Source: Peiella sedimenti
Lineage (GTDB): Bacteria > Pseudomonadota > Alphaproteobacteria > Caulobacterales > Caulobacteraceae
Assembly: GCF_030504955.1 (NCBI RefSeq)
Contig: NZ_JAUKTR010000001.1
Location: 372,001 to 436,000 of the forward strand
Length of the DNA stretch: 64,000 bases
Reading direction: 5' to 3'
The first letter of the stretch is position 1, and each line of letters opens with the position of its first letter. Below, one piece after another: positions 28,383 through 38,988 of the stretch. Below the pieces are notes generated by a model. That model was not told the origin of the DNA, did not search any database, and was given only the letters and a program-made list of their open reading frames with translations. Made by a program: the position numbers and the translations under genes.

Positions 28383-30175
28383 GCCTTTTTCAGCCAGTCG
28401 CTGGTCTCGGCGGGCACGCCCGGTCCCACCTTTTCGAGCACCTGGGCGTGATAGGCGTCCAGCCATTGGCGCTCCTCCGGCGTCAGCAGGGTGGGGTCGA
28501 TCAGCGTCCGGTCGATGGGCGCGAAGGTGATGGTCTCAAAGCCCATCATGGGCCGCTCGCCGCCCGGAAGCTCTTCGGGCGGGGTGACCACGATCAGGTT
28601 CTCGATGCGGATGCCCCAGTGGCCGGGTTTGTAAAAGCCGGGCTCGTTGGAGAGGATCATGCCGGGCAGCAGGGCCTGGGTGTTCGGCGCCTTGGATATG
28701 CGCTGCGGCCCCTCATGGACGCCGAGATAGACCCCGACGCCATGGCCCGTGCCGTGGTCATAGTCCAGCCCCGCCTCCCACAGGGGAACGCGGGCCAGGG
28801 CGTCCAGCTGGCTGCCCGTCGTGCCTTCGGGGAAGCGCGCGCGGGCCAGGGCGATATGCCCCTTCAGCACGCGGGTGAAGCGGTCGCGCATTTCGGCCGT
28901 GGGCTCGCCGATGGCGACGGTGCGCGTCACGTCGGTGGTGCCGTCCAGGTACTGGCCGCCCGAATCGACCAGCAGAAGGGTTCCGGTCTCGACCCGGCGG
29001 TTGGTGCTTTCGGTCGGGCGATAGTGGATGACGGCGCCGTTGGGCCCGGCGCCCGCGATGGTGTCGAAGCTGAGGTCCTGGAGCGCGCCGGTCTCTTCGC
29101 GAAAGCGCTCGAGCGTGCCGACCACGGTCTTTTCATCGGGCAGCAGGGTCTGGGCCTCGGTCGCCGCCCAGTGGAGGAAGCGGGACAGGGCCGCGCCGTC
29201 CCGAATGTGCGCCTGTCGCGAGCCCGCGAGCTCGGCCGGGTTCTTGGCCGCGCGGGGCAGGGCGCACGGATCTGGGCCGCGCACCACCCGGGCGCCGGCC
29301 TTTTCGAGCCGGTCGAAGTACCAGGCCGAAGACTGGGCCGGGTCGATCAGCACCGCCTTGCCCGACAGCTCGTCCAGCGCCGCCTCGAGGGCCGCCGGAG
29401 GCTGGATCGACACCTCGTTGCCCAGCCAGCCGCGCAGGTCGTCGCCGACCTTGGCCTGATCCACGAACAGCCGCGCCGAGCCATCCGCGTCAACGATGGC
29501 CTGGGCCAGGGGCAGGGGGGTCCGGGACACGTCGCCGCCCCTCACGTTGAAGAGCCAGGCGATGGAGGAGGGGGCCGTCACCACCGCGGCGTCGGCCCCG
29601 GCCTTGGCGATGACCTGGCCCACACGGGACCGCTTGGAGGCGCTCTCCTCGCCGGCATACTCCAGCGGATGGGGGGTGATACGCGCCTGGGGCTGGGGCG
29701 GCCGGTCCGCCCAGGCGGCGTCGATGGGATTGACCTCGACCGGCTTCAGCGAGGCGCCCGCGCGCTCGGCGGCGGCCTTCAGCTTGGCCAGGGCGTCGGG
29801 GCTGTGCAGGCGCGGGTCATAGCCGATGACCGAACCCTTGGCGGCCTCCTCGAGATAGGCGGCGACGCCGCCCTCGATCAGGTCGCGGATCTCGAACAGG
29901 TCGGGGTCCGTCTGGGCGCGCACCTGAATCGTGTAGCGCCCGTCGGTGAAGACGGCGGCGCGGTCCTGGAAGATCACCGCCGCGCCGGCCGAGCCGGTGA
30001 AGCCCGTCAGCCAGGCCAGGCGGTCGTTCGCCTCGGGCAGATATTCGTTCTGGTGCTCGTCCTCGTGGGGCACGAGCAGGCCGTCCAGGCCCTGGCGCCG
30101 CATTTCGGCGCGGACCAGCGGCAGATGACGCGCGCCGAAGGAGGGATCGGTGGTTTCGTTGAAGGTCTGTCTCAT
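28367..30175 (-). CDS. pepP: Xaa-Pro aminopeptidase (M24B)
   Basis: A 602-residue M24 metallopeptidase that removes the first residue before proline. It has two N-terminal creatinase-like domains and a C-terminal pita-bread catalytic domain with the dinuclear metal ligands: Asp in LLVDSGGQYLDGTTDVTRT, His in DYDHGTGHGVG, and Glu residues in SNEPGFYKPGHWGIRIENL. The length of about 600 matches the long APP form found in Alphaproteobacteria and eukaryotes rather than the 440-residue E. coli PepP. Cytoplasmic; no signal peptide is seen. Confidence 0.92.
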   Translation of the reverse strand: MRQTFNETTDPSFGARHLPLVRAEMRRQGLDGLLVPHEDEHQNEYLPEANDRLAWLTGFTGSAGAAVIFQDRAAVFTDGRYTIQVRAQTDPDLFEIRDLIEGGVAAYLEEAAKGSVIGYDPRLHSPDALAKLKAAAERAGASLKPVEVNPIDAAWADRPPQPQARITPHPLEYAGEESASKRSRVGQVIAKAGADAAVVTAPSSIAWLFNVRGGDVSRTPLPLAQAIVDADGSARLFVDQAKVGDDLRGWLGNEVSIQPPAALEAALDELSGKAVLIDPAQSSAWYFDRLEKAGARVVRGPDPCALPRAAKNPAELAGSRQAHIRDGAALSRFLHWAATEAQTLLPDEKTVVGTLERFREETGALQDLSFDTIAGAGPNGAVIHYRPTESTNRRVETGTLLLVDSGGQYLDGTTDVTRTVAIGEPTAEMRDRFTRVLKGHIALARARFPEGTTGSQLDALARVPLWEAGLDYDHGTGHGVGVYLGVHEGPQRISKAPNTQALLPGMILSNEPGFYKPGHWGIRIENLIVVTPPEELPGGERPMMGFETITFAPIDRTLIDPTLLTPEERQWLDAYHAQVLEKVGPGVPAETSDWLKKACAPL

Positions 30176-30223
30176 GGCCGCGAACCTAGACGCTGGCGCG
30201 GCCTCCGCAAGGCGCGGGACGAC

Positions 30224-30682
30224 CTAAAATCCGCCGGACGCGGGCTCGGGCGTGGGCTCAGGCGTGGTGACCACGACCGTCGGCGGCTGGGCCGCGGCGC
30301 GCGCCTCGGCGGCGCGAGCCTCGCTGGCGGCGCGTTCAGCCTCGGCCTGGGCGCGGGCGGCGTCAGCCTGGGCCATGGCGGCGCCCTGCTGCGCGGCGGC
30401 CGTCTGGGCGCTCAAAGCCATGCGGTCGGCCTCGGCCTGGGACTGGATGGCGGCCACCTGGGCGGCGGCCAGGTCCGCTTCGTCGACCGTGTCGGCCCGT
30501 TCGCCCCGCGCGAACAGCAGCCACATGACGGTCAGCACGACCAGGACGCCGAGGATCCCGGCGATCCACCAGCCGAGATTGTCGTCGCGGACGACGACGG
30601 TTTCGGTGCGCTCCGTGAGGACGGGCTCCTCGACGATGACGGTGCGGTCGGGAGGCGGCAGGTCGGAATCGATGTGAGACAT
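30224..30682 (-). CDS. Small membrane-anchored Ala-rich coiled-coil protein
   Basis: A 152-residue protein: an acidic N-terminal cytoplasmic segment, one transmembrane helix (about 37-59, LGWWIAGILGVLVVLTVMWLLFA), then an Ala/Gln/Glu-rich helix (about 68-130) that looks like a coiled coil, and a Pro/Thr-rich tail. No family is recognised. It lies between pepP and prmA on the same strand, with gaps of about 50 bp, so it may be read together with them. The low-complexity helix makes homology calls unreliable. Confidence 0.6.
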   Translation of the reverse strand: MSHIDSDLPPPDRTVIVEEPVLTERTETVVVRDDNLGWWIAGILGVLVVLTVMWLLFARGERADTVDEADLAAAQVAAIQSQAEADRMALSAQTAAAQQGAAMAQADAARAQAEAERAASEARAAEARAAAQPPTVVVTTPEPTPEPASGGF

Positions 30683-30739
30683 GGCTGAGCCTTTCGCGGT
30701 TCAGCCTCGAAACGGGGCCGGTTCGCGGCGGTTCCGCCG

Positions 30740-31609
30740 TTAACCCATCTTCTCCAGCACCAGGGCGCTCCAGGCGTCGCGGCGAATTCGCCTGTGCAGA
30801 CGGAAGCCGCGCGACAGATAGGCCGCGGTGACCCGCCGCTCCTGACTGCGCAGCAGGCCCGACAGGATGGCCCAGCCCCCCGGCTTCAGCGCCGTGCGGA
30901 TGTCCTGGGCCAGGGCCACCAGAGGCGGGGCCAGGATGTTGGCGAAGACCAGGTCGTAGGGGCCCTGGCCGCGCACCGCCGTGTGGTTGAGACCCGAGGC
31001 ATGCACGAAGCGGGCGCGCGAGCCGTTGAGGGCCGCGTTCTCGTTGGCGATGCGGACGGACGGCCCGTCGATGTCGGTGCCGACGGCGACCTTCGAGCCG
31101 CTGAGGTCGGCGGCGATGGCCAGCAGCCCCGTGCCGGCCCCCACATCCAGCACCCGCTCGAAGCGCCGGCGCTTGAGCAGGTCGTCCAGCGCCAGCAGGC
31201 AACCGACCGTCGTCCCGTGGTGTCCGGTGCCGAAGGCGGCGCCCGCGTCGATGCGGAGGGGGATCGCGTTCGGCGGGACCCGGCCCTGGTCATGGGCGCC
31301 ATAGACGAAGAAGCGGCCCGCCCGGACCGGCGGCAGGCCCGACAGGGACATGGCCAGCCAGTCCTCGTCGGCCAGGTCCTCCACCGCGACCGACAGGCCG
31401 CCCGCCTCGCGCAGGGTGGCGGCCACGCCGTCGGCCTCTTCTCGGCTGGTGGGGAAGGCGTCGATGCGCCAGACGCCGCGATCCTCATCTTCCTCGAGGA
31501 TGGAGTAGGTGGCGCCCTCCAGGGCGGGATCGGCGTCCAGCCGCGCGGCGCCGGCCTCGGCCGCGGCGCGCGGGCCGCGTGCGATAATTTGAACGGCGGA
31601 CTCTGACAT
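30740..31609 (-). CDS. prmA: Ribosomal protein L11 methyltransferase-like
   Basis: About 289 residues from ATG 31609; ATG 31642 is an alternative. The C-terminal half is a class I SAM methyltransferase with motif [17 protein letters not shown], the NIxAxPL variant [16 protein letters not shown] that is typical of PrmA, and the upstream [10 protein letters not shown] motif also typical of PrmA. PrmA trimethylates ribosomal protein L11. The N-terminal part is the L11-binding domain. The frame is open much further upstream, but only as antisense of the histone-like gene. Confidence 0.9.
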   Translation of the reverse strand: MSESAVQIIARGPRAAAEAGAARLDADPALEGATYSILEEDEDRGVWRIDAFPTSREEADGVAATLREAGGLSVAVEDLADEDWLAMSLSGLPPVRAGRFFVYGAHDQGRVPPNAIPLRIDAGAAFGTGHHGTTVGCLLALDDLLKRRRFERVLDVGAGTGLLAIAADLSGSKVAVGTDIDGPSVRIANENAALNGSRARFVHASGLNHTAVRGQGPYDLVFANILAPPLVALAQDIRTALKPGGWAILSGLLRSQERRVTAAYLSRGFRLHRRIRRDAWSALVLEKMG

Positions 31610-31699
31610 TCGTAAAAGCTCGTTATGCTCCCGAATCGTCATCAGCGCGGGAGAGGGGGTAGTTCCGCCCGCATATACATCCGAGGGGTCGGCGAACAC

Positions 31700-32245
31700 A
31701 TGGCTAAGAGTCCGTCCAAGCCGAAGGCTGCGTCCACCACCGCCAAGCCGAAGGCCGCGTCCAAGTCCACCACCACCGCCAAGAAGCCTGCCGCCGCCAA
31801 GGCCGCAGCTCCGAAAGCCGCCGCCAAGCCGGCCGCCGCCCCCAAGGCGACGGCTGCGAAGGCCCCGGCTGTGAAGGCTGCGCCGAAGGCGACCGCCGCC
31901 AAGAAGCCGGCCGCGAAGGCGCCGGCCAAGGCCGCGGCGCCGAAGAAGGCTCCCGCCGCCAAGGCGGCTGCGCCCAAGGCCGCCGCGCCCAAGGCTGCGG
32001 CCCCCAAGGCTGCGGCGAAGAAGCCGGCGGTGAAGAAGGCCGCAGCGCCCAAGGCCGCGGCTCCCAAGGCCGCCAAGGCGCCGCTGTCGGGCTCGAACAT
32101 TCCGCCGCGCCCCTCGGCTCCGTCCGCCGTGGCTCAGCCGACGGCCCAGGCCGCCCGCGCCGCCGCCACACCGCCGCCGCCGCCTGCGCCGCGCAAGAAG
32201 AGCTTCTTCGAGCGCCTGGGCGACGCCATCTTCGGCAAGCGCTAG
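31700..32245 (+). CDS. Histone H1-like Lys/Ala/Pro-rich protein
   Basis: A 181-residue protein built mostly from degenerate [11 protein letters not shown] and AKKPA repeats over residues 10-130, like the C-terminal tail of histone H1 and bacterial H1-like proteins. A short Pro/Ala linker (PPPPPAPRK) leads to a conserved-looking end [16 protein letters not shown]. The basic tail should bind DNA or another polyanion non-specifically. No HU or other folded DNA-binding domain is present, so the function is uncertain. It ends in a shared CTAG with paiB, and its terminator lies inside paiB. Confidence 0.75.
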   Translation: MAKSPSKPKAASTTAKPKAASKSTTTAKKPAAAKAAAPKAAAKPAAAPKATAAKAPAVKAAPKATAAKKPAAKAPAKAAAPKKAPAAKAAAPKAAAPKAAAPKAAAKKPAVKKAAAPKAAAPKAAKAPLSGSNIPPRPSAPSAVAQPTAQAARAAATPPPPPAPRKKSFFERLGDAIFGKR

Positions 32246-32859
32246 TCGACCTCTCGCATCCGCGCGGCCAACAGCCGGTCGCGCGGATCGCCCGTGCCTT
32301 CCAGCCCCGCGATCGTGCCCGCGCGATCCGCGGGGCTTTTCTGTTGGGACAGTTTGCGCTTGGCCTCGACGTGTTCGAGCCGCACCTCGACGCCGACGAT
32401 GCCGCGCATCAGCCGGTCGATGTAGTCGGCCGGCGCGTCGGACAGCCGCCACGGCTCGGCCTGGCCGGCCTCGTGCCGGTCCGACAGGCGCTCCAGCACC
32501 TCGGTCAGCCGATCCCGATCGTCGAACCATTCAATGCGGCCGCGCACATGGACGGCCTCGTAGTTCCAGGTGGGGACCTGGCGCCCGTCGACGGCCTTGG
32601 ATGGGTACCAGTTGGGCGAGACGTAGGCCTCGGGCCCCGGCAGGACGACCAGCGCCTCGGTCGCGCCGTCGCGCCAGTGCGGGTTGGGCCGGGCGATGTG
32701 TCCCAAAAGCACGCCGCGCGCGCCGTCGCGCACCATGGGCAGATGCGTGGCGTTCAGCCCCTCGGCGCCCTGGGTAACCAGCAGAGCCAGCCGCGCCTGG
32801 TCGATGAGGGCGTCAATGATCTGGGGATCGTCTTCGCGGAAGAGGGGCGGCGTCCACAT
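32242..32859 (-). CDS. paiB: FMN-binding PaiB-like negative regulator
   Basis: A 205-residue split-barrel flavin-binding protein. The start [19 protein letters not shown] and the core [39 protein letters not shown] are PaiB signatures. The Bacillus PaiB represses sporulation and protease genes; here the target is unknown and it may act as a small-molecule or heme-linked flavoprotein. The length is normal. The 3' end overlaps a terminator that serves the opposite gene. Confidence 0.87.
   Translation of the reverse strand: MWTPPLFREDDPQIIDALIDQARLALLVTQGAEGLNATHLPMVRDGARGVLLGHIARPNPHWRDGATEALVVLPGPEAYVSPNWYPSKAVDGRQVPTWNYEAVHVRGRIEWFDDRDRLTEVLERLSDRHEAGQAEPWRLSDAPADYIDRLMRGIVGVEVRLEHVEAKRKLSQQKSPADRAGTIAGLEGTGDPRDRLLAARMREVD
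32303..32340 (+). terminator. Intrinsic terminator of the histone-like gene, inside paiB
   Basis: AGCCCCGCGATCG (32303-32315) pairs with CGAT-C-CGCGGGGCT (32324-32337), about 13 bp with one bulge, and is followed by TTTT (32337-32340). It lies 58 bp after the stop at 32245 and is wholly within the coding region of the convergent paiB gene. Confidence 0.7.
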
Positions 32860-32880
32860 GCGCGAAAGGCCGCCCGCCCG

Positions 32881-33087
32881 TCAGGCCAGGTCTTCGCCGA
32901 GAATGGCCATCTCGAACAGGAAGGAGCCGTCCTCGTCCTCGTCCTCGTAGACGACGCCGATGAACTCGTCGTCGACGTACACCTCGGCGGAGTCCTTCTG
33001 CTTGGGGCGGGCCTTCAGCTGAATGCCGCCGGTGTTGAAGGTGCGCTTCAGGTGCGCCTCGATGCGCTTGATGTCGTCTTCGGTCAC
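32881..33087 (-). CDS. DUF3126 family protein
   Basis: A 68-residue protein, MTEDDIKRIEAHLKRTFN, with the segment IQLKARPKQKDSAEVYVDDEFIGVVYEDEDEDGSFLFEM. This matches the small conserved alphaproteobacterial DUF3126 family, of unknown function. It is acidic and probably a single alpha/beta domain. It lies 61 bp downstream of cysE on the same strand; a cysE-DUF3126 pairing has been noted in related genomes from general knowledge, not checked here. Confidence 0.82.
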   Translation of the reverse strand: MTEDDIKRIEAHLKRTFNTGGIQLKARPKQKDSAEVYVDDEFIGVVYEDEDEDGSFLFEMAILGEDLA

Positions 33088-33148
33088 GGCGGGCCTCTTT
33101 CGTAAGTCGCGCGGACCCTAACGGCCCGAATGTCCGAGGGCAAACGCC

Positions 33149-33973
33149 TCAGATGACGAAATCGTACGCGCGCTCGTCCAGGGTGTGATCCATGGTCAGG
33201 GCCGGCGCGTCGCCGGCCGGGCAGTTGACCAGCCGCGCCGGCACGCCCGCGGCGGTGCAGCCGTCGGGCACCGGCTTCAGCACGACCGAGCCGGACGCGA
33301 TCTTGGCGTGATCGCCGATGCGGATATTGCCCAGCACCTTGGCGCCCGCGCCCAGAAGCACGCCCTTGCCGATCTTGGGGTGGCGGTCGCCGCCCTTGGC
33401 GCCCGTGCCGCCCAGGGTGACGCCGTGCAGCATGGAGACGTCGTCGCCCACCTGGGCCGTCTCGCCGATGACGATGCCCGTGCCGTGGTCGAGCATCACG
33501 CCCGAGCCGATGCGCGCAGCCGGGTGAATATCCACCTGAAACAGCTCGGAGACCCGTGACTGGAAATGATAGGCGAGGGTGGCGCGGCCCTGACTCCACA
33601 GCAGGTGCGCCACGCGATGCGCCTGAAGGGCGAGGTAGCCCTTGAAGTAGAGGAAGGGCTGCAGCACGCCGTCGGTGGCCGGGTCGCGCGCCACGACCGC
33701 CTCCAGATCGCGCGCGGCCGAGGCGACGATCTCGGGCCGGTCCTTGTAGGCCGCGTCGCAGATCTCGCGCAGGGCCATCGGCCCCAGCTCCTCATCGGAC
33801 AGCTTGCGCGCCAGCTGGAAGCTGAGGGCGCCGCTGAGATCGCGGTGCGACAGGATCACGGAGTGCAGCATCGAGGCCAGGCGCGGCTCGGACTGGGCGG
33901 CGGCCACGGCCTCGCGGCGGAGCCGATCCCAGACCGGATCCGCGCGCTCGACCAGCTCCAGGCGGTGAGACAT
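33149..33973 (-). CDS. cysE: Serine O-acetyltransferase
   Basis: A 274-residue enzyme making O-acetylserine from serine and acetyl-CoA, the first step of cysteine synthesis. It has an N-terminal helical domain (about 1-140) and then a left-handed beta-helix of hexapeptide repeats: VDIHPAARIGSGVMLDHGTGIVIGETA with the catalytic His, and LGGTGAKGGDRHPKIGKGVLLGAGAKVLG. The ATG at 33973 has GGGAGC upstream; the frame extends further, but not as CysE. A C-terminal tail ends in YDFVI, as expected for cysteine synthase docking (terminal Ile). Confidence 0.95.
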   Translation of the reverse strand: MSHRLELVERADPVWDRLRREAVAAAQSEPRLASMLHSVILSHRDLSGALSFQLARKLSDEELGPMALREICDAAYKDRPEIVASAARDLEAVVARDPATDGVLQPFLYFKGYLALQAHRVAHLLWSQGRATLAYHFQSRVSELFQVDIHPAARIGSGVMLDHGTGIVIGETAQVGDDVSMLHGVTLGGTGAKGGDRHPKIGKGVLLGAGAKVLGNIRIGDHAKIASGSVVLKPVPDGCTAAGVPARLVNCPAGDAPALTMDHTLDERAYDFVI

Positions 33974-34103
33974 GGCGAAGTGCTCCCTAGGCGGCGCGAA
34001 GGCCCGCCCCATCATATGGTCCCAGCGCGGCGATGCGCCACCCACGCTGGCGAAGACGGCGCTTCACCCCTAGGTGTAGGGCCGCGCCTGTTCGAGGTTT
34101 CTC

Positions 34104-34718
34104 TTGTCTGATCTTCTGCCCCGCACCGCCTTTGGCCAAGCCCTGCCGTCGCCGAAGGCCTCGGACGCCTGCATCCGGCGGCTGGCCCTGCGCCGCTCGG
34201 CCCCGGCCCAGGATCTGGCCCCGCCGGGGCCCAGCGCCGAACAGCTGGAGGCGATCCTGACCCTGGGCGCGCGCACGCCCGACCACGGCAAGCTGTTCCC
34301 CTGGCGGTTGGTGGTCCTGAGCCCCGAGCGCAAGGCCGACCTTGTCCAGAAGCTGGAGCCGCTGGCCGCGGATCAGGCGGATCCCACCAGGGCCCTGGCT
34401 GTGCTGGCCAAGTTCAGGAACCCGCCCTGCACGGTGCTTGTGATCTCCAGCCCGACCCCCGGCCACAAGGTGCCGGTATGGGAACAACAGCTGTCCGCCG
34501 GCGCCGTGTGCATGAACCTGCTGCACGCCGCCGACGCCTTTGGATTCTCGGCCAACTGGATCACCGACTGGTACGCCTATGACCCGCGCACGACACGCCT
34601 GTTCGGCGTTCGCGAAGGCGAGCAGGTGGCCGGCTTCATCCACGTGGGCACGGCGGCGAACCCATCGCTGGAACGGCCCCGGCCCGCTGTCGCCGACCTG
34701 GCGTCCGAAGCGAGTTAG
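34104..34718 (+). CDS. Nitroreductase family FMN oxidoreductase (YdjA-like)
   Basis: A 204-residue single-domain nitroreductase. The motifs are the RRLALRRSAP phosphate-binding start, ARTPDHGKLFPWRLVVL, the catalytic-face PTRALAVLAKFRNPPC, and AAVCMNLLHAADAFGFSANWITDW with FIHVGTA near the end. It uses FMN and NAD(P)H to reduce nitro or quinone compounds; the native substrate is not known. The start is TTG with GAGGTTT upstream. It shares TTAG with the convergent gene. Confidence 0.87.
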   Translation: MSDLLPRTAFGQALPSPKASDACIRRLALRRSAPAQDLAPPGPSAEQLEAILTLGARTPDHGKLFPWRLVVLSPERKADLVQKLEPLAADQADPTRALAVLAKFRNPPCTVLVISSPTPGHKVPVWEQQLSAGAVCMNLLHAADAFGFSANWITDWYAYDPRTTRLFGVREGEQVAGFIHVGTAANPSLERPRPAVADLASEAS

Positions 34719-35563
34719 TCCTGCCGCTGCCGGGGGCCGTAGACCTGGAGCATGGCCGGATAGCAGCGTGGGTTGCCGCGATAGGTCTCCAACTCGCCGC
34801 TACCGACGGCGTTACCCTGCGCGTCCAGGGATGGACCGGTGGTGGTCAGTCCGTCGTCACCTGAGAGGCCCACCGGGTTGCAGTGCCCCTGACGCATGAT
34901 GGTGAGGGTCCAGTTGAACTGGCGGCCTTCCAGCGGCTGGTCGTCCACGCGGGTCACCCGGGCCTCTTCCATGGCCTGGCGGGCGGCGAAGGCGAACTCG
35001 GGCGTGGCGCCGCCGCCAAGCCGCTCAACGTCGCAGTTCAGACGCCCTCCCCTCAAGGTGGTGCAGCGAAGCTCGGCGCTGTAATCCTCCCCTGATCGCT
35101 GGCCGCGCATACTCCAGAGCTCCGCCATCTTTGGATTCCGAGTCCAGCGCAGCCCCGCTTCGGTCGGGTGGAAGCGCTCGGGCAGATCGCGCCCGTCCCA
35201 GTTGCCGAAGCTCACCCGAAAGCCGAATCGCCGCCCTTCCGGAGTTCCGCCATCGATCGTCCGGACCCGGGCGCGTTCGACCAGTTGCTCGGCCGCAGTG
35301 CTCCAGCGCGGATCAGCGTCGTCGGACTCCAGGGCCTGACAATCCAGAGCGCCTGCCGCATCGGGCTCGCAGGCCAGATCGACCCGAACCCGAGGCATCG
35401 GCTGAGACGTGGCGAACTCTCCTTGCACATTGCGTCCGTACAGGCGCTGCATTTGCCTCAGAGAGGGCATGCGCGCCCACGTCAGACCTACCTCGTCGTA
35501 AGTGGGCAGACCGTCAGCGGTCGGGGCCTGGGCAAGGGCGGCGGCGGCGATAAGCGCGAGCAT
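34715..35563 (-). CDS. Secreted protein with two TonB-C-like domains
   Basis: A 282-residue protein with a short signal peptide (MLALIAAAALAQA). Two units of about 65 residues resemble the TonB C-terminal fold: VRVDLACEPDAAGALDCQALESD ... AAEQLVERARVRT and AELRCTTLRGGRLNCDVERLGGG ... AARQAMEEARVTR. Each has a Cys pair in the same place and a helix ending in AR-V. The rest is unassigned. Such soluble TonB-C repeats are common in Caulobacterales envelope proteins. The function is unknown. Confidence 0.6.
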   Translation of the reverse strand: MLALIAAAALAQAPTADGLPTYDEVGLTWARMPSLRQMQRLYGRNVQGEFATSQPMPRVRVDLACEPDAAGALDCQALESDDADPRWSTAAEQLVERARVRTIDGGTPEGRRFGFRVSFGNWDGRDLPERFHPTEAGLRWTRNPKMAELWSMRGQRSGEDYSAELRCTTLRGGRLNCDVERLGGGATPEFAFAARQAMEEARVTRVDDQPLEGRQFNWTLTIMRQGHCNPVGLSGDDGLTTTGPSLDAQGNAVGSGELETYRGNPRCYPAMLQVYGPRQRQD

Positions 35564-35685
35564 GGCGTCCTCCTGAGTATCGGCTGTGGCGCCGAGATTT
35601 CAGGAGTCAGCAAGATCGGGCCACCCGGGCTGCGGCGAAGTTACGGTCTGCGGCGGTGAATTGGACCTGGGCGGGACAGGCGGTC

Positions 35686-36045
35686 CTAAGAGCGCGCCGG
35701 CTCCCACAGCTCGATGGGGTTGCCTTCGGGGTCGTAAATGCGGGCGAAACGGCCCACCTCCGGCGCGTCCCATTCCGCCTTGGTCAGAACCTCGATGCCC
35801 GCGGCTTTCAGGCTGGCCATGAGGCCGTCCAGATCATCCACACGCAGGTTGATCATGTGCTGCTTGTCGGCCGGAAAATAGTCGCTGTCGGCCTTGAAGG
35901 GCTGGAAGACGGTGGGTCCGGCCTGCTGGGTCCAGATCCACACGCCTTCGGGCGCGCCGACGCCGAGATGCTTCAGATACCACTCGCCCAGCGCCTTCGG
36001 GTCCTTTGCCCGAAAGAACAGGCCGCCGATGCCGGTGACCGCCAT
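35686..36045 (-). CDS. VOC/glyoxalase family protein
   Basis: A 119-residue VOC-fold protein; ATG 36045 was chosen over 36051 because the AGGGAGGG ribosome binding site is better spaced. Motifs are ITGIGGLFFRAKDP, LGEWYLKHLGVG, INLRVDDLDGLMASLKAAGIEV and RIYDPEGNPIELWEP, the last with the metal-ligand Glu of glyoxalase-type enzymes. It is probably a lyase or dioxygenase-like enzyme of unknown substrate. It lies 15 bp after ligA on the same strand. Confidence 0.85.
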   Translation of the reverse strand: MAVTGIGGLFFRAKDPKALGEWYLKHLGVGAPEGVWIWTQQAGPTVFQPFKADSDYFPADKQHMINLRVDDLDGLMASLKAAGIEVLTKAEWDAPEVGRFARIYDPEGNPIELWEPARS

Positions 36046-36060
36046 CCTCATCCCTCCCTC

Positions 36061-38409
<2,349 letters not shown>

Positions 38410-38423
38410 CTAGCGCGGCGCGG

Positions 38424-38972
38424 TCAGCCCTTGAAGCCGTCCTCTTTCAGGAAGGCCGCTTCTTCCGGCGTGGTGGCCCGGCCCAGCACGGCGTTGCGGT
38501 GCGGAAAGCGGCCGAAGCGGGCGATGACGCCGTGGTGATGCTCGGCCCAACGGTCGGACGGGTCGCGGTCCATGGCCTGGAACAGCTTGAGGGACTGCTC
38601 CTGATCGGCCAGGTCCTCCGAGTGCTGGAAGGGCATGTAGCAGAAACGGCGGATGTCGCCCTCGATCTGCTGGTCATGACCGGCTTCAACCGCGCGGCGG
38701 GCGAACTGCAGCGCCAGGGGGTCGGTGGCGAACTGGTGCGCCGTGCCGCGATAGACGTTGCGCGGGATCTGATCGAGCAGGATCAGAAGCGCCAGCGAGC
38801 CCTCGGCCGTCTCGGCCCAGGCGTCGAGCTCGCGCGCGGCGGCGGCCAGGTGGGCGTCCAGCATGTGAGTGATGCAGGCGGCGTCAAAGGCGTCATTCTT
38901 GGCGTACCACTTGTCGGGGCCAGCCGCTTTCCAGAAGCCGACGACGTCGGATGGGTTAAGGTCGGTGGTCAT
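38424..38972 (-). CDS. DUF924 family protein
   Basis: A 182-residue all-helical protein. Motifs are VVGFWKAAGPDKWYAKNDAFD, LALLILLDQIPRNVYRGTA, FCYMPFQHSEDLADQEQSLKLF and FGRFPHRNAVLGR. They match DUF924, a TPR-like helical repeat family of unknown function (ankyrin/HAT-like folds have been seen in homologues). Its ATG is only 16 bp from the ilvC-like ATG on the other strand, so the two promoters must lie inside each other's coding regions or one start is wrong. Confidence 0.85.
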   Translation of the reverse strand: MTTDLNPSDVVGFWKAAGPDKWYAKNDAFDAACITHMLDAHLAAAARELDAWAETAEGSLALLILLDQIPRNVYRGTAHQFATDPLALQFARRAVEAGHDQQIEGDIRRFCYMPFQHSEDLADQEQSLKLFQAMDRDPSDRWAEHHHGVIARFGRFPHRNAVLGRATTPEEAAFLKEDGFKG

Positions 38973-38988
38973 GAGCGGAGACCTAAGC

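Noticed and set aside
31730-32090. Regularly spaced short repeats that could suggest a CRISPR array or minisatellite
   Set aside because: They are in frame within one gene and encode the AAPKAA repeats of the histone-like protein; there are no unique spacers.
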